A stretch of DNA of 47,822 bases from NCBI RefSeq assembly GCF_000185385.1, contig NZ_GL622296.1:157245-205066 (forward strand), given 5' to 3'. The stretch is from Lachnoanaerobaculum saburreum DSM 3986. Lineage in GTDB: Bacteria; Bacillota; Clostridia; Lachnospirales; Lachnospiraceae. Below the pieces are notes generated by a model that did no database searches, was not told the DNA's origin, and saw only the letters and a list, made by a program, of their open reading frames with translations. Positions 15,925-24,322 of this stretch are shown piece after piece. A program made the position numbers and the translations under genes. Each line of letters starts with the position of its first letter. Positions within the stretch are counted from its first letter, which is position 1.

Positions 15925-16617
15925 TCACACCTCCTTATTGAAACGGTAGCCGATACCCTTTACCGTCTGTATGTACTTCGGATTTCCGGGATCCGTCTCC
16001 AGCTTCTTACGCAGGCGACTGATAACAGACATGATATTGCTGTCATCATAAACATAAGGTTCACCCCACACTTTTTCATAAATTTGCTGCTTTGTCATAA
16101 TTCGTCCCTGATTTTTTGCACAAAACAAAAGCAAATCAAACTCTTTGGGAGGAAGTTCAAAAGTCCCCTTTTCAGTTGTGAAAGATCTTGTATCAAGGTC
16201 AATAATAAGGCCGTCATAGTTAAGTGTTTTTGCCTCGTTCCCGTTTCGGTTAAACATTGTATAACGCCGAATCAACGAGATAATGCGTGCAAGCAGTTCC
16301 TCCATAACAAATGGTTTTGTCATATAATCATCTGCTCCGTTACGCAGTCCGCGCACTTTTGAAAAGCTGTCATTTTTTGCTGTAAACATCAGAACAGGTA
16401 TGCAACTCTCTTTTCTAATCTGTTCCAATGTGTGAAACCCGTCAAATCCCGGCATCATAACGTCCAAAATAATAAGCTGATATTCATTTGACTTTAGTTT
16501 TTCTAAACCGACCCGTCCAAAGTGGCAACATTCCGCCTCTATACTTTCCTGTAAAACTGTATGCCTAATCAGAGCACACAGTTCACGGTCATCATCAATA
16601 ACCAAAATCCTGTTCAT
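15925..16617 (-). CDS. OmpR-family response regulator
   Basis: A 230-residue regulator with a receiver domain (D9-D10 acidic pair, phospho-acceptor D52 in LDVMMPG, K101 in TKPF) and a winged-helix trans_reg_C domain ending KYIQTVKGIGYRFN. The start has GGAG eight bases upstream. It is the first gene of the two-component transcript and its stop is overlapped by, or next to, the kinase start. The probable target is the AAGGTT repeat pair before the ABC operon (14936-14952). Confidence 0.9.
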   Translation of the reverse strand: MNRILVIDDDRELCALIRHTVLQESIEAECCHFGRVGLEKLKSNEYQLIILDVMMPGFDGFHTLEQIRKESCIPVLMFTAKNDSFSKVRGLRNGADDYMTKPFVMEELLARIISLIRRYTMFNRNGNEAKTLNYDGLIIDLDTRSFTTEKGTFELPPKEFDLLLFCAKNQGRIMTKQQIYEKVWGEPYVYDDSNIMSVISRLRKKLETDPGNPKYIQTVKGIGYRFNKEV

Positions 16618-16884
16618 TCCCTTATCTCCGTCCTTAATTCTATTATATTTTCTGCTCCACCCTCATCTTTTCCGATGTATGTTATTTTTTTACAAGTCCG
16701 TTATTTACATTTTCATAAAACTGTCTATCAATCAAAACCGACGGTGTTACAATTTAACTATACCACAACAATCCCTATGATAAGAAAATGTAAATACTAT
16801 TTTAAATATTTTTTTATTCTAATTTTCCCTCCCCTATTGTACTATAATCGTACTGTTAAAATATCCTGAAAGGATTGATCATAA

Positions 16885-17925
16885 ATGAATTTATTTAAAA
16901 AATTTATATCAGAGAACTGGCTCGGTCTGTTTATATGTTTTATTATTGCTCTACCCTCATGGACTCTTGGTAAGAAGTTTCCGGTGATAGGCGGTCCAAT
17001 GATTGCTATCATTACAGGCATGATTATTGCCCTTTTTTGGAATGATAAGAATGAGGCGGAAAAGGGAATAAAATTCACTTCAAAATATATTTTGCAGACC
17101 GCAGTTGTTTTCTTGGGCTTTGGTCTTAATCTAAATGTTATACTTCAAACCGGCAGGCAGTCATTGCCCATTATTTTATGTACCATATCCACATCATTGA
17201 TTATTGCCTTTATTCTTCACAAAATAATGAGAATATCAGGCAATATATCCACACTTATAGGAGTGGGTTCCTCAATATGCGGCGGTTCCGCCATAGCTGC
17301 CGCTGCTCCTGTGATTGATGCGGATGATGATGAGGTGGCACAGGCAATATCAGTTATTTTCTTTTTTAATGTGCTGGCAGCACTGCTTTTCCCGATATTG
17401 GGAAAAATGATAGGTTTTGATACTTTAACAGGTGAGGCCTTTGGAATCTTTTCCGGTACCGCAATAAATGATACTTCCTCTGTAACTGCTGCCGCTTCTA
17501 CATGGGACAGTATGTGGAATCTTGGTACACAGACTCTTGATAAAGCCGTTACGGTAAAACTGACAAGAACTCTTGCTATTATACCTATAACTTTAGTACT
17601 TGGAATAATAAAATCTCGTACCTCATATGAGGAAGATATGGATTTTGATCTGATGAAATCATTTCCGGTATTTATAATATATTTTATTATTGCATCTGTT
17701 ATTACTACTGTTGCCTTATATATCGGCATACCTTCAAATATCTTTGCTCCATTGAAAGACTTTAGTAAATTCTGCATTATCATGGCAATGGGAGCAATAG
17801 GGCTCAACAGCAATATAATCAAGCTGGTAAAATCAGGCGGAAAGCCTATTATTCTTGGAGGAATATGTTGGATGGGTATTACTTTTGCAAGCCTTATTAT
17901 GCAACATATACTTAAAATATGGTAA
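16885..17925 (+). CDS. YeiH/UPF0324-family membrane protein (putative sulfate exporter family)
   Basis: A 346-residue integral membrane protein with about ten hydrophobic segments. Family hallmarks are visible: IGGPMIAIITGMI near residues 35-47, LGFGLNL, the glycine-rich VGSSICGGSAIAAAAP, and FSGTAINDTSSVTAA. The family is commonly annotated as a sulfate exporter, but function is poorly established. GAAAGGATTG stands before the ATG, and a TATAAT at 16843-16848 may be the promoter -10. It is divergent from the two-component operon and convergent with RloB. Confidence 0.85.
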   Translation: MNLFKKFISENWLGLFICFIIALPSWTLGKKFPVIGGPMIAIITGMIIALFWNDKNEAEKGIKFTSKYILQTAVVFLGFGLNLNVILQTGRQSLPIILCTISTSLIIAFILHKIMRISGNISTLIGVGSSICGGSAIAAAAPVIDADDDEVAQAISVIFFFNVLAALLFPILGKMIGFDTLTGEAFGIFSGTAINDTSSVTAAASTWDSMWNLGTQTLDKAVTVKLTRTLAIIPITLVLGIIKSRTSYEEDMDFDLMKSFPVFIIYFIIASVITTVALYIGIPSNIFAPLKDFSKFCIIMAMGAIGLNSNIIKLVKSGGKPIILGGICWMGITFASLIMQHILKIW

Positions 17926-17994
17926 ACCTCTATTTTCTCATACTTTACTATACCAAAAAATTAAACTGACTCTATCTTAAAAATACCTATGCAA

Positions 17995-18133
17995 CTGTAC
18001 AGTCAAGCAACCTGTTATACTTGACTGTACAGCACCACATTAATTTGATATCGCTTTAATTTGATGAATTAAAGCGATATCAAAAAAAGTCTGTCATGAA
18101 ATTTTTATCATTGAATTGACAGCTTTCTGTCAT
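17995..18133. repeat. Cluster of perfect palindromes downstream of rloB
   Basis: Three separate inverted repeats lie within 140 bases: a 13-bp perfect repeat CTGTACAGTCAAG (17995-18007 with 18020-18032), an 18-bp perfect repeat beginning TTTGATATCGC (18044-18061 with 18067-18084, five-base loop), and CTGTCA/TGACAG/CTGTCA (18091-18096, 18117-18122, 18128-18133), where the middle copy can pair with either neighbour. None has a T-run in the terminator position on either strand. They fill the convergent gap between the YeiH gene and rloB. Confidence 0.7.
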
Positions 18134-18158
18134 TATATACACTTCTACAATGGTGTAT

Positions 18159-18788
18159 TTATGTTCTTTTACTATTTAAAAACTCAACCAGCTCATAGAC
18201 TGTTGTTACCGGATTACTATCCCGACAGATCACAGCAACCTGATCTCCTGTTAATCGCTCCACTCGTTCTTTTGCGTACTGAATAGCTTTCGGCTGATGT
18301 TCCTGCAATTCTTCAAAAACATCCACGCTTTTTCCGTAGTTCTCCAGATACCCTTTATTTTTCAAGATATCACTTACTGTAGAGGAATCTTTCAAATATC
18401 CATTCCGTTTTTCAAAGTGGAGCAAATACCAATATTCAAATGCCGGATTGGAATATGCGATTTTGTACCCATGTTTCTCCGCATAGGAAATTGCGGCTTG
18501 GAGTTCAGAGTCTTTATTATCATCACAATCGAATACACACCAAAGCCGATCTCCATCTTTTGGATAATAGTCAGCTTGAGAAATTAAAGATTTTGCATGT
18601 CTAACCAAATGTTCCGCTGCTTTATGTTTTGACGGAATTGGGATAATATCCACCAGGCAGTTTCGTGAACGAAAATGTTTGAAATAAAGTGTCTCTGTTT
18701 CTTTTCCTTCGCATATGATATAAACAATCGGTCTACGCTTACGCTGCTTCACTTTGTTCGGATCGTACTCTTTTCGCATCTTACTCAT
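18159..18788 (-). CDS. RloB-family protein (TOPRIM-like partner of the ATPase)
   Basis: A 209-residue protein of the RloB type. The N-terminus has IICEGKETE (E27), the usual TOPRIM-like acidic motif, and VFDCDDN (85-91) gives the second Asp cluster; a basic N-terminal tail precedes them. The start codon overlaps the stop of the ATPase gene and follows GGAGGTGACACC, so the two are co-translated. ATPase plus TOPRIM nuclease pairs of this kind (RloA/RloB, and by analogy PARIS AriA/AriB and OLD-type systems) act in anti-phage abortive defence. For RloAB itself the mechanism is not established as far as I know, so defence is inference. Confidence 0.8.
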   Translation of the reverse strand: MSKMRKEYDPNKVKQRKRRPIVYIICEGKETETLYFKHFRSRNCLVDIIPIPSKHKAAEHLVRHAKSLISQADYYPKDGDRLWCVFDCDDNKDSELQAAISYAEKHGYKIAYSNPAFEYWYLLHFEKRNGYLKDSSTVSDILKNKGYLENYGKSVDVFEELQEHQPKAIQYAKERVERLTGDQVAVICRDSNPVTTVYELVEFLNSKRT

Positions 18789-19954
18789 CAGGTGTCACCT
18801 CCGATAAAAGGGATTGCACCAAACCGTCCCCGGAGATAACCTTTGCGTACATTTTCTCCTTTTCTTGGAGAAAATGATGCCAGAGAGTAAAGCTCTGTTG
18901 CACAAGTCCCATCGTTCTTTTCAGCAAACCAAATCTGATCTCTACGGAAGAAATTCAAATCAAGTAGCATTACATCATGTGTTGTAAAAATCAGCTGCGT
19001 TCCCTTTGTATTGATAACCTTATCCTGCACCATTTCAATCAGCCTTCTGGTTAAAAGAGGATGCAGACTATCTTCAATTTCATCAACAACTAAAAGTGTG
19101 CCGTTTTCAAGTGCCTGCAACCACCCGCCAATGCGGGAAAAAAAATGTTGTGTACCGACAGATTCCTGCTCCATTAAAAGCCGAAAGTATTCTGTTGTAC
19201 CATCCTCGTTAATAATTCGATGTGTTGTCATAATAACCGGGATTTCACCGGAAGTATTCTTGATTGTAACATCGGTAATTCCAAGATCCGCAAGCAACAA
19301 TTCTTTTAAGATTTGAGCTTTCTTATCGTCACCACCGGCAATCTGAGCAACGGTTTCTGAGGTAGCAGGTTCTTCATCCATCAGGAATGTCAACTTTTCC
19401 AGAAACCACTGATAAGCATTTTCCGTCTGAGGCAGGTTCCAGTCATTAGATGACACCAGATAGAGCTTATTATCCGGTGTTCGATTGCTTAGAGTTACCT
19501 GTTCATTTACATTTTCCCGGAACTCATACACTCCGTTTTCTCTTGAAAAAATTAATGCTTCACGGCCATTCGGCCGGTGGTAAAGATACTCTTTGTAAAT
19601 CTTCTTTGCATCAAAAGAAAAACCGTATGTGTAACGAACGCCATGAAAAATAAATACCATCTCAAAAGAAGTCGAATCCTTTGTTCCACCAAACGGCTCC
19701 CACGGCAACTTTTGTCCCTTAGAAACTTTTGCCGCATTTCCTACAACCATTTCTTTCATCGTCATCATTGCGTGTAATACATTACTTTTTCCGGCAGCAT
19801 TGGCACCGTAAATTGCAAGTACAGGCAGCAACGCCTTCTTTTCATCCGGACGAAGCAGATATTCTTCAAATGCCTTATCCTTAGAGGCCGCAAAACTGAT
19901 TACTGCACTGCTCTTTATTGACCTGTGATTTTCAACTGTAAACTGAATAAACAT
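18788..19954 (-). CDS. RloA-like AAA15/ABC-type ATPase
   Basis: A 388-residue ATPase of the AAA_15/AAA_21 (SMC-like head, OLD-related) group. Walker A is GANAAGKSN (50-58), a signature-like ESVGTQHFF lies at about 264-272, Walker B LLVVDEIEDSLHP at 287-299 and the switch His in TTHD at 326. There is no long coiled-coil insertion. GGAGG stands nine bases before the ATG. It precedes rloB, the stop of this gene overlapping the rloB ATG. In analogous systems the ATPase senses a phage trigger and controls the TOPRIM effector. The upstream promoter has a palindrome centred on its -10. Confidence 0.83.
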   Translation of the reverse strand: MFIQFTVENHRSIKSSAVISFAASKDKAFEEYLLRPDEKKALLPVLAIYGANAAGKSNVLHAMMTMKEMVVGNAAKVSKGQKLPWEPFGGTKDSTSFEMVFIFHGVRYTYGFSFDAKKIYKEYLYHRPNGREALIFSRENGVYEFRENVNEQVTLSNRTPDNKLYLVSSNDWNLPQTENAYQWFLEKLTFLMDEEPATSETVAQIAGGDDKKAQILKELLLADLGITDVTIKNTSGEIPVIMTTHRIINEDGTTEYFRLLMEQESVGTQHFFSRIGGWLQALENGTLLVVDEIEDSLHPLLTRRLIEMVQDKVINTKGTQLIFTTHDVMLLDLNFFRRDQIWFAEKNDGTCATELYSLASFSPRKGENVRKGYLRGRFGAIPFIGGDT

Positions 19955-19986
19955 AATTGAATACCTCCATTCTCAGTATTCGTATC

Positions 19987-20011
19987 TTTAACCGCTATTA
20001 TAGCGGTTAAA
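19987..20011 (-). promoter_or_regulatory. rloAB promoter with a palindrome over the -10
   Basis: An 11-bp perfect inverted repeat (TTTAACCGCTA, three-base loop, complement) at 19987-20011 contains TATAAT on the minus strand, 33-57 bases before the rloA start. Such a symmetric site over a -10 looks like an operator. No -35 close to consensus is visible. The regulator is unknown; no repressor gene is adjacent. Confidence 0.5.
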
Positions 20012-20351
20012 AACGCTTTGGTTAATATTTATTAATTATTTTTGCAGTTTTTCTTCGGAATTTGCAAATAAATCCTTTCTCAGCTATTTTTCGTAAAATA
20101 TTTATCATACTATAGCCTACCATCTCAGTCTGAACGACTTAGTCAGTGGCCAAGATCGTAAGTAAGATACATCCACCCGTACACCATGTCTTGAATTACA
20201 TTATTTCAAATCCTGCACCTTATCCAACGTCCAAATTTCCGCTTGCGACAATCAGCAATAGTAATTTCAAAATTTTTTGCATGATTATCATTTCATCTCC
20301 GATTCATATTTTTTTACCTCAATTTAGAATTCTTCCACAGTGAAATGCTTT
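20012..20351. other. Non-coding gap upstream of rloAB
   Basis: I find no gene with a ribosome site, no terminator and no repeat. A 65-codon plus-strand frame at 20146-20343 has no Shine-Dalgarno and no recognisable product. The minus strand offers only a hydrophobic 22-residue frame. Confidence 0.4.
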
Positions 20352-21755
20352 TTAAGTATCAATTCTTTTTGTTAATTTTTTTATGATGGATGTGTACTGT
20401 TTTTTCTGTACACTCCTGCCTATCGGTACAGACATTATGCCGGCAGCAACGCCAATGATCCACACATATTTTCGGCTTATGAAAATTGCTATAAGGGCAA
20501 TTGCTATTATAATAATTGACAGGTATACGATTTGAAACCTTACATTTGCTTTGTTTAATTCACTCAATACATCAAATCCCTCAGATACATGTGGAGCTTT
20601 TTCTATAAATTTTGCAGCCCCTTCTGTTCCTATACATGAGCGAAAATCCTTACTGCAATCTTTTGCAGCTATGCTATAAGAGTTATTATTTAAAACTTCC
20701 TGCACGGCAGCACGAATGCCTTTGACAGAATCGTCAGTAAGCATAATCCCCGCTCCGATTTCTATCGTTCTTCTTGCCACTGCCCGCTGTTCACTTGTCT
20801 GTGGATAAAGAACAAGCGGTGTAGCCATATAAAGACTCTCTGAAACACTGTTCATACCGCAGTGAGTGATAAATACATCTGCCTTTGAAAGTATATCCAA
20901 TTGATCAACATATGGGTATACTTGAACATTATCCGGCAATACCCCCAGTACCTCTCGGTCCATAGTATTGCCACATGATATAATAATGTCCGCATTCTGA
21001 TCTTTTAGTGCCTCAATACATCTGCTATAAAAATCCGGTCTGTTATTAATAACCGTTCCCAGAGAAATGTAAATAAGCGGTCTTTTCTTTTCCTTATCAG
21101 GTTCATTTTTTGAAAAAACTGATGGACCGATAAAGGCATAATGTTTTGAAAAGCTCTGTGCATATGGTTGAAAACGTCTTGAAGTATAGACGACTGAATC
21201 TGTATTATTATCACTTTGAACCAAAGATAAGGCGCTTCGAACATGATATCCATACGGCTTTAATTTCTTTAATTCCTTAGATATTTTCGGCAACCCGAAA
21301 ATCATATCCGCCAGTTCTTTCGGTGAATTTTTCATATACTGTGAAGACATTTGATTAAAAGCAAATGTGCTTGTGGATACAACCATCGGTACACCATGTT
21401 TTAATGCATTAAGTTTTCCCCAAAAACAGATAGAGTCCGTATATACAACATCCGGCTTAAATGACAGAAATTCATTATGCAAAAACATATCCATTGCAAG
21501 CGTAGTACGAATACTCTGTATTGTCATTTCAGTGACAGATACATTTTTAAGCTCCGCTTCCTCCCTTTTTGTAAGCTTTGGAAGATAAGAATCACAGGAT
21601 ATAAACTCAGCTCCGGTTGCATCTATTTTACTTTTAAATTCATTAAATGAATAAAACCTGACTGTATTCCCTCTACTGACCAGCTTTGCCGCAACAGGAA
21701 GCATGGGGTTTGTGTGACCATGTGCAGGGATACAGAAAAAAGCTATCCTTTTCAA
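20352..21755 (-). CDS. MGT/UGT-type glycosyltransferase with C-terminal membrane helices
   Basis: A 467-residue GT1-family enzyme related to macrolide and lipid glycosyltransferases (YjiC type). The N-terminal domain opens with FFCIPAHGHTNPMLP (H13 as likely base). The donor-binding half carries ISLGT at 230-234 and the family motif with HCGMNS and PQTSEQ (298-323). After residue 405 it gains a tail with two hydrophobic helices (VYLSIIIIAIALIAIFI and a following glycine/valine-rich one), which is not part of the usual fold and would hold the enzyme at the membrane. The start is a TTG after GGAGGG. A lipid acceptor, such as diacylglycerol, is therefore plausible. Confidence 0.8.
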   Translation of the reverse strand: MKRIAFFCIPAHGHTNPMLPVAAKLVSRGNTVRFYSFNEFKSKIDATGAEFISCDSYLPKLTKREEAELKNVSVTEMTIQSIRTTLAMDMFLHNEFLSFKPDVVYTDSICFWGKLNALKHGVPMVVSTSTFAFNQMSSQYMKNSPKELADMIFGLPKISKELKKLKPYGYHVRSALSLVQSDNNTDSVVYTSRRFQPYAQSFSKHYAFIGPSVFSKNEPDKEKKRPLIYISLGTVINNRPDFYSRCIEALKDQNADIIISCGNTMDREVLGVLPDNVQVYPYVDQLDILSKADVFITHCGMNSVSESLYMATPLVLYPQTSEQRAVARRTIEIGAGIMLTDDSVKGIRAAVQEVLNNNSYSIAAKDCSKDFRSCIGTEGAAKFIEKAPHVSEGFDVLSELNKANVRFQIVYLSIIIIAIALIAIFISRKYVWIIGVAAGIMSVPIGRSVQKKQYTSIIKKLTKRIDT

Positions 21756-21817
21756 TCAGTGTTACCCTCCTTTTCTCCATATGCTATACCGAATAATTAA
21801 TCAAATATTCTGCCATA

Positions 21818-22297
21818 CTAATTACTGCCTTTTTCGGTTTCACCTGTCCAATCCTTAATACCGCCAAACTCATAGACATTGGTATAGCCCATATCGGCCA
21901 GCTTTTGTGATGCCTGTCTGCTGCGGTTTCCGCTTCTACAATATACCAATATCACCTGTTCCAAATCCGGCAATTCCTTCGGCTGTTCAGTTCCTATACT
22001 CTCATTCGGGATTACTATAGCTCCCGGAATATGTCCTTCATTGTATTCTTCCTGACTTCTTACATCCACAATCACATGACCGTCATCATTTGCCATCATC
22101 TTTTTTGCGGTTTCCATGTCAATATGTGTGTATCCGCCTTCCTTCTTAGCGGCATCACTCTTTTTAGCAGTATCTTTTTGACTCTCACTTGATGCAGTAG
22201 ATTCAACTTTTGTACTCTCTACCTTATTTGCTGTACTTGAGCATCCTACTGATGTCAATAAAACTCCCGTTAATATTAAACATGCTATTCTTTTCAT
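21818..22297 (-). CDS. Rhodanese-domain lipoprotein
   Basis: A 159-residue lipoprotein. The signal peptide ends in a VGCS lipobox (C19), then comes a Ser/Thr/Lys-rich spacer (20-52) and a single rhodanese domain (about 57-155) with the active-site loop VYCRSGNRS, C120 being the persulfide cysteine. It is anchored outside the membrane, where it may handle thiosulfate or act in extracytoplasmic sulphur or redox chemistry. It lies 62 bases upstream of the glycosyltransferase on the same strand; no functional link between the two is evident. Confidence 0.87.
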   Translation of the reverse strand: MKRIACLILTGVLLTSVGCSSTANKVESTKVESTASSESQKDTAKKSDAAKKEGGYTHIDMETAKKMMANDDGHVIVDVRSQEEYNEGHIPGAIVIPNESIGTEQPKELPDLEQVILVYCRSGNRSRQASQKLADMGYTNVYEFGGIKDWTGETEKGSN

Positions 22298-22442
22298 ATG
22301 ATATATCCTAACTTCTATAAACCTATTTATTATTTATACAATAATCAGTTTCTCTTAATATTGTATAGAGTGCATTATATCATAAACTCGACTATGTAGT
22401 CATCAATAAAAGAACTTAAACGTAATTCAAATATATCTTAAC

Positions 22443-22475
22443 TTGACAGATTCGTAAGTGTTATACTATAAAATA
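22443..22475 (+). promoter_or_regulatory. Promoter of the Bce-type two-component operon
   Basis: A consensus TTGACA (22443-22448) is followed by TATACT/CTATAA at 13-17 bases, about 30 bases before the regulator ATG. The exact -10 is ambiguous. Confidence 0.55.
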
Positions 22476-22503
22476 TTTCAAAAAATAAAAAAGGATAAAA
22501 AAT

Positions 22504-23190
22504 ATGACATTTAAAATATGTATGATTGAGGATGATTCAGATCTTGCAAATATCGTTAAGGAGTACCTTATCAGATATGATTTTGAGGTCTTTATTTGTG
22601 AAGATTTTAAAAATATAGATAAGTTTATCAAAAAGCACAGCCCTAATTTAATTTTACTTGATATCAATATTCCATACTATGACGGCTTTTACTGGTGTAA
22701 TGAAATCAGAAAAATAACCAAAGTTCCGATTATATTTATGTCTGCAAGAACCGAAGATTATGATCAGGTAAGAGCCATTATGAGTGGTGGAGATGACTAT
22801 GTTACAAAACCTTTTTCATATGAACTCCTGCTTGCAAAGGTGAATTCTCAGCTTAGGAGAGCCTATGGCGAATACTCAGGAGGTGAATCGACACTTGAGC
22901 TTTATGACTGCTCCTTTAATAAGTTGCGCTTTACATTAAAATGTAGAGATAATCAAATAGACCTGGCAAAAAATGAAGCTATCTTAACAGGTATCTTGTT
23001 TGAAAGTTATCCGAATGTGGTAAGCCGTGAAAAGATACTTTCTGAAATCTGGGACAGTGATATGTTTGTGGAAGAAAATACTTTGAATGTAACTGTCAGC
23101 AGGGTGAGAAAAAAGCTTAAAGATCTGGAATCGGGATTAAAGGTAATCACTGTAAGAGGAATGGGATACAAGGTGGAATATGAAGAATAA
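22504..23190 (+). CDS. BceR-like OmpR-family response regulator
   Basis: A 228-residue regulator with a receiver domain (E9-D10-D11, phospho-acceptor D53 in LLDINIP, K102 in TKPF) and a C-terminal winged helix ending VITVRGMGYKVEYEE. AAGGAT stands before the ATG. It is the first gene of a four-gene BceRS-BceAB arrangement. In the family the phosphorylated regulator activates the bceAB promoter through an inverted TNACA-N4-TGTAA box, and such a box is present at 24192-24205. Confidence 0.88.
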   Translation: MTFKICMIEDDSDLANIVKEYLIRYDFEVFICEDFKNIDKFIKKHSPNLILLDINIPYYDGFYWCNEIRKITKVPIIFMSARTEDYDQVRAIMSGGDDYVTKPFSYELLLAKVNSQLRRAYGEYSGGESTLELYDCSFNKLRFTLKCRDNQIDLAKNEAILTGILFESYPNVVSREKILSEIWDSDMFVEENTLNVTVSRVRKKLKDLESGLKVITVRGMGYKVEYEE

Positions 23191-24172
23191 AGATGCTTTA
23201 AAATTATTTTTTTCAGACAACGCCTTTATATGTCTGATTGTATTCCTTACACAATTTTTTTTCTTCGGAATACTGTTTATGGTTAAGGGAATCTGGTTTG
23301 AAGAGATTTTCTATTTTGTATTTTTAGTGTTTTTTATGCTGACTTTATTTATTTTAATCAGATTTTATAAAGTAGGAAGAGTATATGAAAAACTTTTACT
23401 TAAGAGTAAACTTTTAAATGATTATATAATTGAAGAACCCAGGAGTGATTTTGAAAAAAATTATAATCTGATGATTGATGAAATAATAAAAATTAGCAGT
23501 GACAAGGAAATAGCACAAAAACAGGATAAAAAAATACAAAAGCTTATGATATACAGATTTGTTCATCAAATGAAGACACCTCTGTCAGTACTTAAGCTTA
23601 TTTATGAAAATAACGGTGACAAGGATGATTACAAAAGAATAGGCAGAAATATTAATACTTTAGAGTATAATCTCAATCAAATTCTTAATATCTACAAATT
23701 GGATGATTTTAAGAATGATTTTGTATCTGAAAAAGTATTTTTAAAAAATGTATGTAAGGACAGTATCAACGATCTGAAAGACTATTTTATCAGCTCACAA
23801 ATCTATCCTAAACTTGATATAGAAGATGATATTTATGTTTATTCAGACTCCAAATGGCTGAAATTAATTATTCACCAAATCCTAACCAATGCAATAAAAT
23901 ACAGTAACAGTAATCGGAGTGTAAATGTAACAGCAAAGAAAAAAGGCGATAGAGTATATCTGTCAATTATCGATTATGGTATCGGAATAGAAAAGGCTGA
24001 TTTAAAAAGTATTTTCGAATTGTTTTATATAGGGAAAAACGGGCGAAATAATGCCGACTCAAGTGGGATAGGTCTTTATATAGTAAAAAAAGTCAGTGAA
24101 TATTTGGGTCATAAGTTAGAAGTCGAATCTGATATAAATAAAGGTACAACAATAACCGTTATATTTCAATAA
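23180..24172 (+). CDS. BceS-like intramembrane-sensing histidine kinase
   Basis: A 330-residue kinase with two membrane helices (about 16-37 and 42-62) joined by only a few residues, so it has no extracellular sensor; BceS-type kinases instead sense flux through the BceAB transporter. The H-box is FVHQMKTPLS (H129), followed by a HATPase with NAIKYS, IDYGIGI and SSGIGLYI. It overlaps the regulator gene by 11 bases and ends before a terminator that contains the BceR box of the transporter operon. Confidence 0.88.
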   Translation: MKNKDALKLFFSDNAFICLIVFLTQFFFFGILFMVKGIWFEEIFYFVFLVFFMLTLFILIRFYKVGRVYEKLLLKSKLLNDYIIEEPRSDFEKNYNLMIDEIIKISSDKEIAQKQDKKIQKLMIYRFVHQMKTPLSVLKLIYENNGDKDDYKRIGRNINTLEYNLNQILNIYKLDDFKNDFVSEKVFLKNVCKDSINDLKDYFISSQIYPKLDIEDDIYVYSDSKWLKLIIHQILTNAIKYSNSNRSVNVTAKKKGDRVYLSIIDYGIGIEKADLKSIFELFYIGKNGRNNADSSGIGLYIVKKVSEYLGHKLEVESDINKGTTITVIFQ

Positions 24173-24178
24173 AATCTA

Positions 24179-24228
24179 TAATCCGATAACATTACAAAAA
24201 TGTAAGCTTATGTAATGTTACCGGATTT
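24179..24228 (+). terminator. Terminator between bceRS and bceAB
   Basis: AATCCG-TAACATTACA (24180-24196) pairs with TGTAATGTTA-CGGATT (24211-24227) with a single internal mismatch; TTTTTATTTT follows. The left arm and loop contain the putative BceR box. Confidence 0.82.
24192..24205 (+). promoter_or_regulatory. BceR-type operator for the bceAB genes
   Basis: TTACA-AAAA-TGTAA matches exactly the TNACA-N4-TGTAA inverted repeat described for BceR-like regulators. It lies 118 bases before the transporter ATG. A TTGATA at 24245-24250 could be the -35, with only a weak -10 downstream. The site overlaps the terminator hairpin of bceRS, an unusual overlap of functions. Confidence 0.7.
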
Positions 24229-24322
24229 TTATTTTATACTGTCTTTGATAAAATCATTACATACTTGATAAAGACCTTGGAGAGGGTCATTAAAAAATAC
24301 TACAAAAATTTTGGAGTACAAT

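Noticed and set aside
12436-16617. Self-immunity genes of a lantibiotic cluster
   Set aside because: No precursor peptide, modification or export gene is in the window; a resistance role is the simpler reading.
17217-17822. A 201-codon minus-strand frame in the YeiH-family gene
   Set aside because: Shadow of the real gene; the plus-strand protein has clear family motifs and a ribosome site.
18044-18084. 18-bp palindrome as a Rho-independent terminator
   Set aside because: The stem is followed by A-rich sequence on the plus strand and by AATTAATG on the minus strand; no T-run in the right position.
20146-20343. Plus-strand 65-codon frame upstream of rloAB
   Set aside because: No Shine-Dalgarno, no recognisable product, lies in a gap without other coding signals.
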